Assembly (NCBI GenBank): GCA_945903645.1
Contig: CAMDOM010000001.1
Coordinates: 1-64,000 of the forward strand
Direction: 5' to 3'
Origin: Chryseobacterium gleum
GTDB lineage: Bacteria > Bacteroidota > Bacteroidia > UBA10329
DNA: 64,000 bases
The position numbers and the translations under genes are program-made. The notes below the pieces were generated by a model, which was given only the letters and a program-made list of their open reading frames with translations, did no database searches and had not been told where the DNA came from. Of the stretch, positions 56,727 through 64,000 are shown piece by piece; position 1 is the first letter of the stretch; each line of letters starts with the position of its first letter.

Positions 56727-56789
56727 TTTTCTCAAACTTCATTGTTCAATCAAATCGAGGCGACTATGTCGTTTTGGTTTGGCTTTTAG

Positions 56790-57047
56790 CTCTCCGTGCT
56801 CAGATAGATGCATTCGCTTCGCCCTAGTTTAAGCCAACGAAACAAAAGTGTTTGACTTTTTGACCTGAATTAGGGTAGTCTTATCCTGGAGCAATGGCCC
56901 ATCCAAAGCCTTATTTAATCCAACGAAACAAAAGAGTTGAACCCTTTGACTTGAATTAGGTCATTCCTAGCCTAAAGTCTCGAATCATCCGAAGTCTCAT
57001 ATTAGCAAACGAAAGTAAAAGTGTTTAATCTTTTGACTGATTTGTGA
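56790..57047 (+). repeat. 86-bp tandem repeat, three degenerate copies
   Basis: The word CAACGA (or AAACGA) starts at 56835, 56921 and 57007, exactly 86 bp apart. Each unit also has the T-x-TTTGAC-x-TGA words and, in the first two, GAATTAGG. Within each is a dyad: AAAAGT/ACTTTT (56844-56849, 56855-56860), AAAAG/CTTT (56930-56934, 56944-56947) and AAAAG/CTTTT (57017-57021, 57030-57034). The array could be operator sites for the adjacent MerR-type regulator; that is inference. Confidence 0.7.
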
Positions 57048-57282
57048 TTTTCTTGTTTATAGATGATTGTTTTTTCGAACGGTTTTTAATAAAAAAAGCA
57101 AGAGGATTTAGGCTTTTTAAGGAATTTCAAGCTTTCCTGACTTAGAATAATCGCCTCTTGGGAGCATTTTTTGAGTAAATGTGGTTAAAATTGTTTAACG
57201 TTTTAAATAAAATGTAAAACAATTTAATTGATTTTCAATCGTTTAGCTCATTTTGTTTAATAATTGTTAAAAAAGGTGAAAC

Positions 57283-57318
57283 ACATATGTCTAGGGGTGA
57301 AAAAACCACATACATTTG
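57283..57318 (+). promoter_or_regulatory. Promoter region of the ECF sigma gene, -7 box without a -33 element
   Basis: TACATTTG at 57311-57318 is a perfect TAnnTTTG. No TTG lies 17-22 bases upstream; instead the perfect palindrome ACATATGT (57283-57290) sits about where the -33 element should be. This looks like a promoter that needs an activator or is blocked by a repressor. Confidence 0.5.
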
Positions 57319-57357
57319 TTTCATCAAATTTATAAAATGTTAAACAAAATAAACGTC

Positions 57358-57864
57358 ATGTCTACACTTTCTTTTAACGACCGAATAGTAAAAATGAGTG
57401 ATGTATTAGAGTATTTCGCTTTGAGCCTAACAAAGGATAAAGAACAAGCGCAAGACCTTCTACAAGAAACATTGTTAAAAGCACTTACTTACAAAGATAA
57501 GTTTACACCCGATACTAACTTGAAAGCGTGGATGCACACCATAATGCGTAACACGTTCATTAACGATTACCGCAAGTCCATCCGAACGCGTACCGTGGTT
57601 ACTACCAAAGACGACATCGAAGTTTTGGATTTTGTGCCGGCTACTACATTTGCGGCACCCGATAGCGCAATTTCTCACAAAGAAATTATGCAGTTTATTA
57701 ATAAGTTGGGCGAGCAATATCGCGTTCCATTTATAATGCATTTCAACGGATATAAGTACAAGGAGATAGCCGACCAGTTAAATATTCCTATCGGGACTGT
57801 GAAAAGCCGTATCTATCTTGCGAAGCAATCGCTAATGGCAAATCTGTCGGGCGTGAGAGATTAA
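57358..57864 (+). CDS. ECF-family RNA polymerase sigma factor
   Basis: 168 residues with sigma region 2 (LSLTKDKEQAQDLLQETLLK, ALTYKDKFTPDTNLKAWMHT, then IMRNTFINDYRKS) and region 4 (GEQYRVPFIMHFNGYKYKEI, then LNIPIGTVKSRIYLAKQSL). No anti-sigma gene follows, unlike the sigma gene at 9078. In-frame starts lie upstream at TTG 57316, which falls inside the -7 box, and ATG 57337; the ATG at 57358 is preferred. It lies after the MerR gap and starts a run with idi, PTPS and folE. Confidence 0.9.
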   Translation: MSTLSFNDRIVKMSDVLEYFALSLTKDKEQAQDLLQETLLKALTYKDKFTPDTNLKAWMHTIMRNTFINDYRKSIRTRTVVTTKDDIEVLDFVPATTFAAPDSAISHKEIMQFINKLGEQYRVPFIMHFNGYKYKEIADQLNIPIGTVKSRIYLAKQSLMANLSGVRD

Positions 57865-57873
57865 CACAACCAA

Positions 57874-58428
57874 ATGAAGTACCGTAAAGAACACGTGATA
57901 CTGTTGGACGGGAATGACAACTCCGTTGAAACAATGGAAAAGTTGGAAGCCTACCTTTACGGGTTGCTTCACCGTGCAGTTTTCGTGTTTATTGTAAACC
58001 AAAAGGGAAAAATGCCGCTTCAAAAACGTGCCAAAAGCAAATATCATGTTACTGGACTTTGGTTCAATGCATGCTGTACCTATCCCTGGTTAAACGAAAG
58101 CACGGTTTATAGTGCCATGCCCAGAACGCGAGAAGAATTGGTAATGACTTGTCACTTTTCTCCAGCACATTCATTAAGCTATAAATCATCGGTAGAGAGT
58201 AATTTGGTGGAGCAAGAGTATCACTTCGGTTTTGTTGGAAAATATTATGTCGTGTTGGTTCCAAACAAAAATGAAATAGAAGAGTGTATTTTTGTACTGC
58301 TTGAGAACATCGAAAAACGGCCAATAGAAAGCCCAGAGGTGTTCACTATAGGGTTTCGAACCGCCTTTGTTAGGGTGAGCGAATACTTTGCAGGAATGGA
58401 ATCCCAACCAAAGGGAGGAGTAGAATGA
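57874..58428 (+). CDS. idi: Divergent type I isopentenyl-diphosphate isomerase (Nudix), metal-site residues altered
   Basis: 184 residues clearly related to type I IPP isomerase, which interconverts IPP and DMAPP for isoprenoids. Matches include EHVILLDG, LLHRAVFVFIVNQKGKM, KRAKSKYH and LWFNACC with the catalytic Cys (Cys67/68), REEL at about 86-89 and VEQEY with Glu113 and Glu115. Two His that bind metal in the family are Tyr here: Tyr27 (EAYLYGLLHRA, usually EAH) and Tyr70 (CCTYP, usually CCSH). The third, His33, is kept. Both changes need one C-to-T step. The protein may be inactive, use a different metal site, or have a new task. It starts 9 bp after the sigma gene and overlaps the next gene by 4 bases. 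Confidence 0.82.
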   Translation: MKYRKEHVILLDGNDNSVETMEKLEAYLYGLLHRAVFVFIVNQKGKMPLQKRAKSKYHVTGLWFNACCTYPWLNESTVYSAMPRTREELVMTCHFSPAHSLSYKSSVESNLVEQEYHFGFVGKYYVVLVPNKNEIEECIFVLLENIEKRPIESPEVFTIGFRTAFVRVSEYFAGMESQPKGGVE

Positions 58429-58841
58429 AGGTAACTGTGCATAGACTAGCCCATTTTAACGCGGCTCACCGGCTTCACAACCCTGAATGGTCCGCAACGC
58501 AAAACACTGAGGTGTTCGGCAAATGCAACAATCCCAATCATCACGGTCATAATTATGCTTTAACCGTAAGTGTGAAGGGTGAAATCGACCCCGAAACCGG
58601 ATATGTTATTGATATGAAGGTTCTGAAAGAACTCATTCAAAAGCAAGTTGAAGAACCATTCGACCACAAAAATCTAAATCTCGATACCGAAGAATTTAAA
58701 CATCTCAACCCAACAGCCGAAAATATAGCCGTGGTAATTTGGAAAAAGCTGCGACCATATTTGAATTCGGAGTTGGAACTAAAAATCACATTACATGAAA
58801 CAGAACGGAACTCCGTTGATTTTGCTGGAGAAGGACTTTGA
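58425..58841 (+). CDS. queD: 6-carboxy/6-pyruvoyl-tetrahydropterin synthase family (QueD/PTPS)
   Basis: 138 residues of the T-fold PTPS family. Zinc ligands His15 (AAHRLHNP), His40 and His42 (NHHGHNY), catalytic Cys34 (GKCNNPNHH) and the DHKNLN pair (Asp80, His81) are in place. QueD makes 6-carboxytetrahydropterin for queuosine; PTPS makes tetrahydrobiopterin precursors or supports folate. Direct coupling to folE suggests it acts on the folE product dihydroneopterin triphosphate. It overlaps idi (ATGA) and folE. Confidence 0.88.
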   Translation: MKVTVHRLAHFNAAHRLHNPEWSATQNTEVFGKCNNPNHHGHNYALTVSVKGEIDPETGYVIDMKVLKELIQKQVEEPFDHKNLNLDTEEFKHLNPTAENIAVVIWKKLRPYLNSELELKITLHETERNSVDFAGEGL

Positions 58842-59490
58842 GCATATAGAGGAAATTGGTGACAATCACGCGTCTCTCAATTTAGAAACTCCTCTTCGCG
58901 AGGATGCCTTTGATATGAGTGATGCGGAGAAAATAAAAAAAATCGCCCATCACTTTTTTGAAATAATGCACACCATGGGACTCGACCTGACGGACGATAG
59001 CCTAAGTGGAACCCCACTTCGTGTGGCAAAAATGTATGTTAAGGAAGTTTTTAGTGGCCTCGACCCGAAGAATAAGCCAGCAGTGAAGTTGTTTGAGAAT
59101 AAATATGGCTACAAAGAGATGTTAGTAGAGCGCGATATTACAGTGCACAGTTTTTGCGAACACCATTTTGTGCCCATAATTGGAAAAGCGCACATTGCAT
59201 ATTTGAACAATGGTCAAGTGGTAGGGCTTTCCAAGCTAAATCGCATTGTAGATTATTTTTCGCGCAGACCACAAGTTCAAGAACGACTTACTGTTCAAAT
59301 TGCCAACGAATTGAAGCAATTGCTTCACACCGAAGATATTGCTGTAATACTTGATGCCAAGCATATGTGCGTATCGATTAGAGGTGTGGAAGATGTTGCA
59401 AGTAGCACGCTCACGGCCAGTTATCTCGGTGCATTTAAGCAAAAAGAGACTAGAGAAGAATTTTTGCAATATGTTTACGGTGAAAAATAA
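58795..59490 (+). CDS. folE: GTP cyclohydrolase I
   Basis: 231 residues. FolE opens GTP to dihydroneopterin triphosphate, the first step to folate and pterins. Zinc ligands Cys121 and His124 (SFCEHHFVPIIGKAHIAY) and Cys192 (KHMCVSIRGVED) match E. coli Cys110, His113 and Cys181 with the same spacing. The N-terminal 40 residues before DMSDAEKIKKIA are longer than usual. The ATG at 58795 overlaps queD by 47 bases; a start at Met41 (58915) is possible. Reduced folate is the antenna of many photolyases and cryptochromes. Confidence 0.95.
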   Translation: MKQNGTPLILLEKDFEHIEEIGDNHASLNLETPLREDAFDMSDAEKIKKIAHHFFEIMHTMGLDLTDDSLSGTPLRVAKMYVKEVFSGLDPKNKPAVKLFENKYGYKEMLVERDITVHSFCEHHFVPIIGKAHIAYLNNGQVVGLSKLNRIVDYFSRRPQVQERLTVQIANELKQLLHTEDIAVILDAKHMCVSIRGVEDVASSTLTASYLGAFKQKETREEFLQYVYGEK

Positions 59491-59559
59491 ATTGCATCTT
59501 GTTTGTCTATTTATAGTTGCAGTGTATTTCTTTTGATGCCTTACGCTTAATTTTCCAGC

Positions 59560-62500
59560 TTGGAAAAAAACCATGCTCACATGTATCAAGGGCTGGAGGA
59601 AGAAGTTGAATTTCTTCGCGAACTTATTCAAGCCTCTCCTCAGGTAATTTATGTGTATAATCAACTGAGCAATCGGTTGGAGTTTGCTTCCGGAAATCTT
59701 CACGCAATACTTGGATTTTCAATTGAAGAGTTACAGGCCCTGCCTAACGCACTTTGGGATGTTGTTCACCCAGACGATTTACCGTTGGTGAATGCACATG
59801 TGCAAAAAATGAGAAAAGTCGAAGATGGAACACCTGTTTCGTCCACCATTCGGCTACGTCACAAGGGTGGACATTATATTTGGGTCAATACCGTAGACCG
59901 CTTTTTCAAACGACAAGCTGATGGACTTGTTTCTAAAACAATTGGATTTGCGTCTGATGTCACATCCATTATTGAATCAAAAAACGCGTTAGAAAGTTCG
60001 AGTAGCGCGGATTTGTTTTTGCTAAAATCGTCCAAAATTTTATCGGATGTTTCTTCCAGTCACAAAGAGACGCTTCAAAAATTATCCGAATATGTCTCTG
60101 CGCATTTCGAAGCAGTATGTCATATCTCCATTGTGGCCTTGGGCGATAATGTTGTGAAATCAATCGCGCTGCATCATTCTAACCCATCTATTCGAGAATC
60201 GTTTGACAATATTTTTGCGCAAGAGATAATAAAAGTTGGAGAAGGTGTGGTGGCCAATGTAATTGGCAGCGGTTTCGAAAATTTCGAATTGCAGGCAAGT
60301 GAAGCTACTAAAGTTCGGGTTAGAAGCATGGATCCACTGATTACACCTGAATCTCTTATTTGTTGTCCACTTCTAGGTGGACACAGGATATTGGGTGCAG
60401 TAACCATGATTCGGTTAGAAAACCAGCCCATTTTTACTGAAACTGATTTGGTTCAAATAAGGAAACTGACGGAAAATGCGGCACTTTTTTTAGACAATGC
60501 TTTAATACGTGAGAATCAGAAAATTGAGCTTGAGCTCCGAAGAATCACACAAATTGAGCTGCATTATTCCAACAACGTAAATAATTTTCTGCTTAATATT
60601 TCTCGTATTCTCTCCAATTTTCAGGTAGATACGCACGAAACATTACAATTAGTTACACAAACCGTTGCGCTACACTTCAATGCATTTTGTGTGGTGTATT
60701 TAAATGATATTGAGCAAAACACCGTTATTCCTAAAACGTATTTCCATAAAGACGTGAAAGTACGAGATGCCTTGAAACGTGCATTTTCTGAAAATGAATT
60801 GGAAAATGGATTGAATGCAGCCCAATATGTAATTCGGAAATCTGAGCCTTTCATAGTTAAAGAGGTCACCGAGTTTAAACCAAAAGTTGGCACTATTGAT
60901 AGTCATCTTTCTCCAAAATCTTATGGATTTTGGCCGCTAAAAGGCAAGCAAGCGGTTGGCGCACTTTGTTTATGCAGACCATCTAGCGAAGCAGTCTTTA
61001 CTGACTATGAGCTTGAAATGGCTGAGAATCTAGCCAATTATATGTCCATTTTTCTGGAAAACATTCTCTTGAATGGCCGGCAAAAATTGGAAATTGAGCG
61101 AAGAAAGCAGGCTGAGGAGCGACTTGAAAAAAGTGAGGCGAATTTGCGCAGTATCTTAAATGCGGTACCGATTAATATTTCAAGGATTTCGAAAGATTTA
61201 AAGTACACTTTCTTAAATGATGCCTTTTCTAGAATAGGTTTCAATCCTGAGGAGTATGTTGGTCAACATATCCAATCAATTATAGGAATTGATGCCGTGG
61301 ACAGACTTCTACCAAAGTTTGAAACGGTTCTTCAAGGAAATACGCTCAATTATGAAGAGCATCTGTACATGACAAATGGAGAAGACCGCTTTTTTAATGT
61401 GTTTATGGCTCCGGATATTCAAGAGGAAGGAGATATTGTAGGATTCTATGTTTGCACGGTGGATAAAACCGAAAGAGTGGAAACAGAAAGGGAATTAGCC
61501 ATTAGCGGAGAACGTTATCGTTCTTTGCTCTTGAACTCTGGAGACGCATTTTGCTTTCATCGTATTACGGGCGAAATTCTCGATGTAAATGTTTTTGCCA
61601 CTACACTATTGGGATATTCTAGAGAGGAGCTTTTGAGTATGAGGATAAATCAAATTGATTTTAACTGGAATACGCCTCTTTATTTTTACCGATTGGAAAA
61701 GGTGATTTCAGATACTCCAATTACCATCGACACATTGGTTTATCGCAAGGATGGAACTCCAATTCCTGTAGAAGTTCGATTTGTGAAACGCATAGAACAC
61801 GGCCAAGTAATGGTTCAGGCCTTGGTGCGAAATAGAACCGATAAGTATGAGCAAGAACAGCTACTTAGAAAATCGGAAGAGCGGCTTCGTATTTTGATTG
61901 ATAATGTTGACGATATAATTATAACCTTAGATTGGGAAGGAACCATATTATCCATTAACAAACCTCAACAGGGCCATACCTTAGAAGAAACCATTGGTTC
62001 CAATATTTATGTTGGAATGGAAGAAGATGTGAAGGAAAGAATGAAAAAATGCATGTTGGTTGCAAAAGAAACTGGCCAAGCATTCGAACTTTTGCTTCGG
62101 CATAGAGGTCCAGATGGCACAATTGAATGGTATTTGACCCACTATTGCCCAGTTGAATGTGGGCAAATGTTGGTATGCGTATCTCGAATAATAACCCACC
62201 TAAAGGAATCGGAACTACAAGTAATGAATGGGATGACTTTGGGCCAAGAACAAGAACGCAAAAGGCTTGGGGCTGAATTGCACGATGGTGTTGGGCAAAT
62301 ACTATCAGCCATTTCCTTAGAACTTTCTCAGATGGGTAAAAGTTTGTCTTCTATAGAAGAAACACAATCTCAATTGGCTGAATTGAGCAATCGAGTGACC
62401 GAAGCAATACATGAAGTTCGAAATATTTCTCATGATTTGATGCCAGGTTTGTTAGAAAGCTTTGGACTGGAGGAAGCGGTTCGCGAGGTGTGCAGAAATA

Positions 62501-62844
62501 TGCAGGAACGTACGGGTATAAAAATTCAATTTAACCCGATAGACCTTCAACCAAAGTACCTTGAATCTATTGAAACTCATATTTATCGAATTTTACAAGA
62601 GCTGATTTTGAATGGCGTGAAACATGCCCATTGCTCCAAAATGTATGTTAATTTAATCGATGATGACGATGTAATTTCCCTAACGGTAGAAGATGACGGG
62701 ATTGGGTTTGACGCCTCAAAATCATCCAATGGAATCGGTTTAAAAAACATAAGGTCTAGAGTTAGTATCTTAAGAGGCACTTTGTCCGTAGAAACCTCCA
62801 ATACTTCTGGAACACTTATTCATATTGAACTCCCTAAATTTTAA
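59560..62844 (+). CDS. Soluble PAS/GAF multi-sensor histidine kinase
   Basis: 1094 residues with no membrane segment. Approximate order: PAS (12-130), GAF (150-325), GAF (335-500), PAS (525-640), PAS (650-770), PAS (775-895), HisKA_3 phosphoacceptor helix (LGAELHDGVGQILSAISLEL, His908) and a HATPase domain with EDDGIGFDASKSSNGIGLKN. It belongs to the NarX/DesK type that pairs with LuxR-like regulators, such as the one 3 bp downstream. The stimulus must be cytosolic: redox, a small molecule, gas or light are possible. Start is TTG 59560 or ATG 59581; the TTG fits the previous gene spacing. Confidence 0.9.
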   Translation: MEKNHAHMYQGLEEEVEFLRELIQASPQVIYVYNQLSNRLEFASGNLHAILGFSIEELQALPNALWDVVHPDDLPLVNAHVQKMRKVEDGTPVSSTIRLRHKGGHYIWVNTVDRFFKRQADGLVSKTIGFASDVTSIIESKNALESSSSADLFLLKSSKILSDVSSSHKETLQKLSEYVSAHFEAVCHISIVALGDNVVKSIALHHSNPSIRESFDNIFAQEIIKVGEGVVANVIGSGFENFELQASEATKVRVRSMDPLITPESLICCPLLGGHRILGAVTMIRLENQPIFTETDLVQIRKLTENAALFLDNALIRENQKIELELRRITQIELHYSNNVNNFLLNISRILSNFQVDTHETLQLVTQTVALHFNAFCVVYLNDIEQNTVIPKTYFHKDVKVRDALKRAFSENELENGLNAAQYVIRKSEPFIVKEVTEFKPKVGTIDSHLSPKSYGFWPLKGKQAVGALCLCRPSSEAVFTDYELEMAENLANYMSIFLENILLNGRQKLEIERRKQAEERLEKSEANLRSILNAVPINISRISKDLKYTFLNDAFSRIGFNPEEYVGQHIQSIIGIDAVDRLLPKFETVLQGNTLNYEEHLYMTNGEDRFFNVFMAPDIQEEGDIVGFYVCTVDKTERVETERELAISGERYRSLLLNSGDAFCFHRITGEILDVNVFATTLLGYSREELLSMRINQIDFNWNTPLYFYRLEKVISDTPITIDTLVYRKDGTPIPVEVRFVKRIEHGQVMVQALVRNRTDKYEQEQLLRKSEERLRILIDNVDDIIITLDWEGTILSINKPQQGHTLEETIGSNIYVGMEEDVKERMKKCMLVAKETGQAFELLLRHRGPDGTIEWYLTHYCPVECGQMLVCVSRIITHLKESELQVMNGMTLGQEQERKRLGAELHDGVGQILSAISLELSQMGKSLSSIEETQSQLAELSNRVTEAIHEVRNISHDLMPGLLESFGLEEAVREVCRNMQERTGIKIQFNPIDLQPKYLESIETHIYRILQELILNGVKHAHCSKMYVNLIDDDDVISLTVEDDGIGFDASKSSNGIGLKNIRSRVSILRGTLSVETSNTSGTLIHIELPKF

Positions 62845-62847
62845 ATC

Positions 62848-63495
62848 ATGGAAAAAATCGCTGTCATAGTGGTAGATGATCATCCTATGTTGCGCGGTGG
62901 CATTCGTTCACTGCTTCAAAAACAAGATGACATGATTGTGGTGGGAGAAGCAGAAAATGGAGCAGCAGCTATTCAATTAGCCCAAGAATTAAGTCCGAAT
63001 GTAATGGTGATGGACATCAATTTGAATGGTATAATTGATGTGCAAACAACTGAAGAAATAAAGCAACGCTGGCCTGTAATAAAAGTGGTAGCATTTTCAA
63101 TGCATAATGATGCTCAAATTATTCGGAGAATGCTTAAAGCTGGAGCGTCTGCTTATCTTACCAAAAGTGCTTCGCACGAAGAATTGACAGTCGCAATTCG
63201 CGCTGTGGTTAAAGGAGATGTTTATTACGATAGGCAAGTAATAGATGTAATAACGAGTTCATTGACAAATAGTAACTCGAATCTTGAATCGGACGTTAAC
63301 TTGAGTCAACGCGAAAATGAAGTGCTTTTTTTCGTCTCTAAAGAATTTTCGAATCAGGAAATTGCAGAACGCATGGAAATTAGCCTTCGAACTGTAGAAA
63401 CACACAAACGAAATCTAGTAAAGAAATTACGCGTGAAAAATGTTGTGGGTTTAGTGCGATACGCCTTGGAAAACCAGTATCTTTTCGAATCCTAA
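62848..63495 (+). CDS. LuxR/NarL-type response regulator
   Basis: 215 residues. Receiver domain with acidic pair in VVDDHPMLRGG, phosphoacceptor Asp56 (VMVMDINLNG) and Lys in YLTKSAS. A LuxR-type helix-turn-helix follows (LSQRENEVLFFVSKEFSNQE, then MEISLRTVETHKRNLVKKL). It starts 3 bp after the kinase gene, so they are cognate partners. Confidence 0.94.
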   Translation: MEKIAVIVVDDHPMLRGGIRSLLQKQDDMIVVGEAENGAAAIQLAQELSPNVMVMDINLNGIIDVQTTEEIKQRWPVIKVVAFSMHNDAQIIRRMLKAGASAYLTKSASHEELTVAIRAVVKGDVYYDRQVIDVITSSLTNSNSNLESDVNLSQRENEVLFFVSKEFSNQEIAERMEISLRTVETHKRNLVKKLRVKNVVGLVRYALENQYLFES

Positions 63496-63498
63496 GGG

Positions 63499-64000
63499 AT
63501 GGAAAAAACCAGAAAACCAACTTTGGATGCCGTTCCAAAGCAAATACTCATTTACGTTTTAAGTGGTTATGTCCTTCTTCAATTTGTTTGGTGGGCATTT
63601 ATGTTGGTCGATTTGAATAACGAAGCGTATCATCTTCGCCTCGAAATACTTTCGAGCTCTGCTATGCCATCGCCCGAAGCTCAAATTCAAAAATCCATAT
63701 TGGACGAAAAACTGTCTCAACGTATTTGGATGGTTTTGGGGGAAGGCGCAGTATTTGTTTTTATCCTTATTCTAGGTTTTAGGGCAGTTCAGCGCAGTAT
63801 TTCTAGGGAATTGGAATTGGCCTCGCAACAAAAAAACTTTCTATTGTCTGTTACGCATGAACTGAAATCACCATTGGCTGCAATTAAATTGCAATTGCAA
63901 ACGCTTGCTGGAAGAGAATTGCCAGAACAAAAACGCCAACAGATTTATAATAGGGCTTTGTCTGATACCGAGAGATTGCAAGGTTTAGTCGAAAATTTAC
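63499..64000 (+). CDS. Sensor histidine kinase, N-terminal part (cut by window end)
   Basis: The first 167 residues are present; the reading frame runs off the window. Two membrane segments flank an outer loop of about 45 residues: near 17-38 (YVLSGYVLLQFVWWAFM) and near 84-104 (MVLGEGAVFVFILILGF). Then a HisKA dimerisation helix with FLLSVTHELKSPLAAIKLQL (His120). A classical membrane kinase; its ATPase domain is outside the window. It starts 3 bp after the response regulator gene, so two kinases and one regulator share this operon. Confidence 0.85.
   Translation, partial: MEKTRKPTLDAVPKQILIYVLSGYVLLQFVWWAFMLVDLNNEAYHLRLEILSSSAMPSPEAQIQKSILDEKLSQRIWMVLGEGAVFVFILILGFRAVQRSISRELELASQQKNFLLSVTHELKSPLAAIKLQLQTLAGRELPEQKRQQIYNRALSDTERLQGLVENL

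Larger units (their letters stand above)
56727..57357 (+). other. 631-bp regulatory gap between the MerR gene and the ECF sigma gene
   Basis: No gene is seen here. It holds an 86-bp tandem repeat in three copies (56790-57047), each with an AAAAG...CTTT dyad; an inverted repeat CAAGAGG/CCTCTTG (57099-57105, 57154-57160), possibly a terminator-like structure; a 9-bp inverted repeat AAATTGTTT/AAACAATTT (57188-57196, 57217-57225); an 8-bp palindrome ACATATGT (57283-57290); and a -7 box at 57311. The length and content suggest control by more than one factor. Confidence 0.6.

Noticed and set aside
56790..57047. CRISPR array
   Set aside because: The 86-bp units are degenerate along their whole length, with no short constant repeat and unique spacers, and no cas genes are in the window.
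57316..57357. TTG-initiated extension of the ECF sigma gene
   Set aside because: The TTG overlaps the TACATTTG promoter box, so it could not be in the mRNA if that box is used.

Overview
The window looks like a chromosomal segment of a Bacteroidota (Bacteroidetes) bacterium. I cannot fix the order; a Flavobacteriia-like lineage is a guess. The support is direct: several exported proteins end in type IX secretion (T9SS) sorting domains of both the type A and the gliding-motility (type B) kind; a PorT-like T9SS gene sits beside menG/ubiE; many genes are preceded by TAnnTTTG -7 boxes and lack Shine-Dalgarno sequences; transketolase is split into two genes; and the order rpsU - recombinase - hpf - four tRNAs - tuf - tRNA-Trp - secE - nusG - rplKAJL - rpoBC - DUF3467 is typical of that phylum. 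No insertion sequence, prophage, CRISPR array or replication origin was seen.

Layout. 1-3.2 kb: end of a small membrane protein gene, lpxB (lipid A), pdhB (pyruvate dehydrogenase E1 beta) and a nitroreductase-family gene. 3.2-8.1 kb is accessory: tandem repeats, a small T9SS cargo protein paired with a 745-residue collagen-like exported protein, another repeat array, then two toxin-antitoxin cassettes (VapBC-like and RelE/ParE-like), each bounded by near-identical terminators. 8.1-15.1 kb is a long minus-strand block: aquaporin, transketolase N half, MFS transporter, VWA protein, transketolase C half, ECF sigma factor, a probable anti-sigma protein and a Spy/CpxP-like periplasmic protein. 15.4-19.9 kb: a sodium-dependent (NSS) transporter with a 46-residue partner resembling MetS, a helix-hairpin-helix protein, apt and an acyl-CoA dehydrogenase.

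19.9-35.3 kb is the translation and transcription core: rpsU to rpoC, five tRNAs and hairpins between the genes. 35.4-39.8 kb (minus strand) holds a fatty-acid beta-oxidation pair, thiolase and a hydratase/dehydrogenase fusion, with an orphan exported protein between them. 40-51 kb is rich in T9SS cargo (an Ig-repeat surface protein, a vanadium-haloperoxidase-type PAP2 enzyme, a possible carbohydrate-related protein and a TIMP/NTR-like protein), mixed with ettA and hisS. 51-54 kb: menG/ubiE, porT and an FAD-dependent oxidoreductase.

54.4-64 kb is the most interesting part. A TIGR01777 epimerase, an SRPBCC protein and a MerR regulator with a CarH-like B12-binding domain are followed by a 631-bp regulatory gap with an 86-bp tandem repeat, then an ECF sigma factor, a divergent isopentenyl-diphosphate isomerase with two metal-binding His changed to Tyr, a PTPS/QueD-like enzyme, folE, a soluble multi-PAS/GAF histidine kinase, its response regulator and the start of a second kinase. 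I read this as a candidate B12/light-responsive regulatory locus linked to pterin synthesis, in which the carotenoid genes that often accompany such regulators are absent. This is an inference from motifs and gene order.
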